Positions 61,392 through 64,000 of a stretch of DNA of 64,000 nucleotides are shown here, piece after piece. Origin of the DNA: Chitinophaga filiformis (GTDB taxonomy: Bacteria; Bacteroidota; Bacteroidia; Chitinophagales; Chitinophagaceae); assembly GCF_900102545.1 (NCBI RefSeq), contig NZ_FNBN01000003.1:1322295-1386294 (forward strand). Reading direction: 5' to 3'. The notes under the pieces are model-generated. The model ran no database searches and had not been told where the DNA came from. It was given only the letters and a program-made list of their open reading frames with translations. The translations under genes and the position numbers were made by a program. Numbering within the stretch: the first letter of the stretch is position 1; the number at the start of each line of letters is the position of its first letter.

Positions 61392-64000
61392 TTATTCTTT
61401 GGCATGTATCGCTTTACCAGTCTTAAAGAGATCACCTACGCTTAATCTGTACAATAGTACATCTCTATGGATGACAGGTACATTGTATTCGATTGTATGC
61501 TGCGTTCCCTTGTCCACCATGCCATAGTTGAGTTGACCAATCTGTTGACCGAGGAGGTTGTACACTTCCAGTTTAACCTTTCCACTGATAGGTGCAATGA
61601 AGCGGAATATCAGTTTATCACGGTACGGATTCGGGAATACAGTGACGTTCAACTTCACTTCTTCTATTACTGGTTCCATTGCTTTTGGATCATTCATGGA
61701 AAGCGTTGTGGTAGATACCTTGACAGTAGATATAGCTGATGATCTGGTCCAGCCAACGAGGGTTGCGCATTTATCGAAGGCATTGTTAATCGCATCTACC
61801 GCTTTGCTTACGTCTCCAATAGCTAGTCCTGCTACTGTTTGTCCTCCTAGATACATATTCGCCAGTTCATAGAGGCCTGATACATTGGCTTTACCGGCTG
61901 ACTTCAGGTAGTTGACTACCGCTGGCGGTAAGATATACTTATTAACGGTTGTACCTGGCGTGTTGCTGCCACATGCGGTCAGTTTCGCTGTCAGTAGTGT
62001 ATCGCCGTCTATTGTCAGGTTCTTCAATGTTGTAGTCACGTACATATTAAAGAACAGGGACATTGTCTGGGACAGCAGCACATTATTGATCTTTCCGACA
62101 TTGTTGCTGGTGGTCAGCAGTGGCACATTACCCCATGTATTGGTCTTGTTAAATGTAGCGTAGCCTTTCAGTGCTGATGGAGTACCGCCTCCAGGTAACA
62201 TCTTGAAGATGTTATCATTGGTGATATCGCCCAGGAACAGTGTGAAGTACTTACTGGTGGCTTTCAGACCAAAGATGACGGAATCACCGGCCTGTACATC
62301 GACAGCAGCACTCATGATCTGTTTCGCAGTGGTTGATGTACCGGATGGGGTACATGCACTACCATTCGTGTTACCGTAGTAACCCTGCGTATAGCTACAG
62401 AAGGTAGCCTGGCAGCAGGAGACAGTGACGGCTTGTTCTACAGATACGCTATTGTTACACTTGTCTTTCGCTGTCCATTTGCGGATATATCTGAATGGAC
62501 AAGTTGTTCCTTCCTTCCTGTCTAAGTAAGTGACTGTTACAGCGCCACAATTGTCTGAGAAGACAGGTGTACCAAATACTACAGGAGATGCGCATGGTAC
62601 TGTCACGTCTGCCGGCTTGTAAGTGATTACTGGTGCGGTAATATCCTTGATCAGGATGAGCTGCATGACGGAGTCTTTATTGCCGCATGCATCCGTGAAT
62701 ACCCACTTGCGGGTCACCAGAGAGTCGCATGAACAGCCTATACCTTTCTGAGTGAATACCGGCTGAATATTGCCGCTGCAATTGTCTGTTGCAGTTGCTG
62801 ATGGAGCAGCAGGTATGTCTTTCTGGCATTGTACATATACAATCTTATTGAAGTTCGCTGTTATTACCGGCTTCACGTTGTCGTAGACGGTGATCAGCTG
62901 GGTTAGGGTATCTGAAGTGTTACCACAGACGTCTTTAGCCCACCATTTACGGATCACCTTGAACTTATTGACACAAGTACTGTCATATACCTTCTGGTTG
63001 AAATAGACAACCGGTTTGATGGTGCAATTGTCGGTAGCAGTGAGGCCTGCCGCAGCCGGGATGTCTTTGTAGCATGCAACGGTTATGTTGTTTGTACTGC
63101 CGGACAGTATTGGTTTAATATTGTCCTTAATATTAATGATCTGTGTTACTGAATCTTTATTACCACATGCGTCGGTGAATACCCACTTGCGGGTGATGGT
63201 AGAGTCACAGGCAGAGCCGCTGCCGGTTTCGCTGTATACAGGCTGGATATCGCCGTTGCAGTTGTCTGTGGCTGTTGGTTTAGGAGCCGCAGGAATATCT
63301 TTCAGGCATTGTATATTGACCGCCTTATCGAAGCCTGCAGTTATTACCGGTTTGACATCGTCGTTGATGGTGATCAGCTGTTTTAAGGTATCGGAAGTGT
63401 TACCACATGCATCCTTTGCCCACCACTTGCGGATCACTTTGAGCTTATTGACACAGGTGCTGTCAAGTACTTTCTGGCTGAAATAGACAACTGGGTTTAC
63501 GGTGCAATTATCAGTAGCACTGATGTTTGCTGTAGCCGGGATGTCTTTGTAACATGTGACGTTCACGTCGTCAGCAGAACCAGACAGTATTGGCTTGATA
63601 TTATCCTTGATATTGATAACCTGAGTCACAGAGTCACAGTTACCACATGCGTCAGCAAATACCCACTTACGAGTGATGGTAGAATCACAAGCAGAACCGC
63701 TGCTGGTTTCGGTGTATATTGGCTGTACATCACCGTTGCAGTTGTCTGTAGCAGTTGGTTTAGGAGCAGCAGGGATGTCCTTGAGGCACTGTACGTTGAC
63801 AGTCTTATCAAAGTCTGCTGTAATAACTGGCTTCACATCGTCATGAACGGTGATGAGCTGCGTTAAAGTGTCGGAAGTATTGCCACATGCATCCTTAGCC
63901 CACCATTTACGGATTACCTTGAAGTTGTTGATGCAGGTACTATCTATAGTTTCCTGGCTGAAATGAACGCCTGGTGTTACATCGCAATTGTCAGTAGCGG
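61392..64000 (-). CDS. Giant surface adhesin with HYR-like modules and T9SS tail (second, 5' end outside window)
   Basis: Paralogue of the previous adhesin. The frame is open from 61392 to the right edge, so the true start is beyond 64000 and at least 869 residues are seen. Six full HYR-like modules plus one partial one are visible (types A and B alternating, then a closing module of the KPADVTVPCASPVVFG type). A C-terminal domain (FCSYTQGYYGNTNGSACTPS) and a T9SS tail (NVTVFPNPYRDKLIF, VLLYRLSVGDLFKTG) follow. Similarity to the first protein over the C-terminal 430 residues is high. The GTG at 63836 is internal to a module and is not a start. Confidence 0.9.
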   Translation of the reverse strand, partial: ATDNCDVTPGVHFSQETIDSTCINNFKVIRKWWAKDACGNTSDTLTQLITVHDDVKPVITADFDKTVNVQCLKDIPAAPKPTATDNCNGDVQPIYTETSSGSACDSTITRKWVFADACGNCDSVTQVINIKDNIKPILSGSADDVNVTCYKDIPATANISATDNCTVNPVVYFSQKVLDSTCVNKLKVIRKWWAKDACGNTSDTLKQLITINDDVKPVITAGFDKAVNIQCLKDIPAAPKPTATDNCNGDIQPVYSETGSGSACDSTITRKWVFTDACGNKDSVTQIINIKDNIKPILSGSTNNITVACYKDIPAAAGLTATDNCTIKPVVYFNQKVYDSTCVNKFKVIRKWWAKDVCGNTSDTLTQLITVYDNVKPVITANFNKIVYVQCQKDIPAAPSATATDNCSGNIQPVFTQKGIGCSCDSLVTRKWVFTDACGNKDSVMQLILIKDITAPVITYKPADVTVPCASPVVFGTPVFSDNCGAVTVTYLDRKEGTTCPFRYIRKWTAKDKCNNSVSVEQAVTVSCCQATFCSYTQGYYGNTNGSACTPSGTSTTAKQIMSAAVDVQAGDSVIFGLKATSKYFTLFLGDITNDNIFKMLPGGGTPSALKGYATFNKTNTWGNVPLLTTSNNVGKINNVLLSQTMSLFFNMYVTTTLKNLTIDGDTLLTAKLTACGSNTPGTTVNKYILPPAVVNYLKSAGKANVSGLYELANMYLGGQTVAGLAIGDVSKAVDAINNAFDKCATLVGWTRSSAISTVKVSTTTLSMNDPKAMEPVIEEVKLNVTVFPNPYRDKLIFRFIAPISGKVKLEVYNLLGQQIGQLNYGMVDKGTQHTIEYNVPVIHRDVLLYRLSVGDLFKTGKAIHAKE

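Noticed and set aside
57040..64000. CRISPR-like regular repeats
   Set aside because: The period is about 240/480 bp, repeats are coding and diverged, and no spacers or cas genes are present.

Overview
The window looks like chromosomal DNA of a Bacteroidota bacterium, most likely of the Chitinophaga type. The support is two SusC/SusD loci each paired with an ECF sigma factor and a FecR anti-sigma factor, repeat-rich adhesins with type IX secretion (T9SS) sorting tails, RHS/DUF6443 and DUF5977 proteins, many LxxC lipoproteins, and the Bacteroidota -7 promoter element TAnnTTTG. No rRNA, tRNA, insertion sequence, phage or CRISPR array was seen.

Layout. 1-6390 (minus): ECF sigma, FecR, SusC, SusD (SusD runs off the left edge). 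6.5-14.3 kb: small housekeeping and accessory genes, namely a VOC protein, an NTF2-like protein, a divergent HxlR regulator/atypical SDR pair with a tandem operator-like repeat, a protein with primase-polymerase (AEP)-like motifs, a lipoprotein, a macrodomain protein and a short class-II-like UvrA. 14.5-18.5 kb: a sorbosone-dehydrogenase-like/cytochrome c lipoprotein, convergent with a Tat-exported molybdenum hydroxylase large subunit. 18.7-26.7 kb (plus): a second ECF sigma, FecR, STN-containing SusC, SusD and a TlpA-like thioredoxin lipid-envelope protein, ending in a strong terminator. 26.7-32.2 kb: an AAA+ ATPase, a GH114-like lipoprotein, a DUF1963 protein, a DUF2905 protein, a nucleoside-phosphorylase-like protein and a secreted protein.

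32.9-47.8 kb is the most unusual part. Two giant RHS-type proteins lie in tandem. The second ends in a variable tip with an HExxH zinc-peptidase motif, and its stop codon abuts the start of a small lipoprotein, the usual arrangement of a polymorphic toxin with its immunity protein. Downstream lies an AT-rich array of small lipoproteins and secreted or membrane proteins. It includes three paralogues, one broken by an in-frame amber codon. Two decayed copies of the 3' end of a DUF488 (yeaO-like) gene lie inside the array, and the intact gene sits at its far end. I read this as an immunity array built by repeated cassette insertion or duplication next to yeaO.

48-53.2 kb: small membrane and secreted proteins and an S41 peptidase lipoprotein. 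53.4-64 kb (minus): an SGNH hydrolase with four tandem beta modules and a sorting tail, then two paralogous giant adhesins built of alternating HYR-like four-cysteine modules with a shared C-terminal domain and T9SS tail (the second runs off the right edge).

How the genes work together: in each Sus locus the sigma/FecR pair probably controls outer-membrane uptake by SusCD. HxlR probably represses itself and the SDR. The RHS toxin, immunity array and adhesins form a surface and interbacterial-competition segment. These roles come from family knowledge and gene order; no expression or substrate data are available here.
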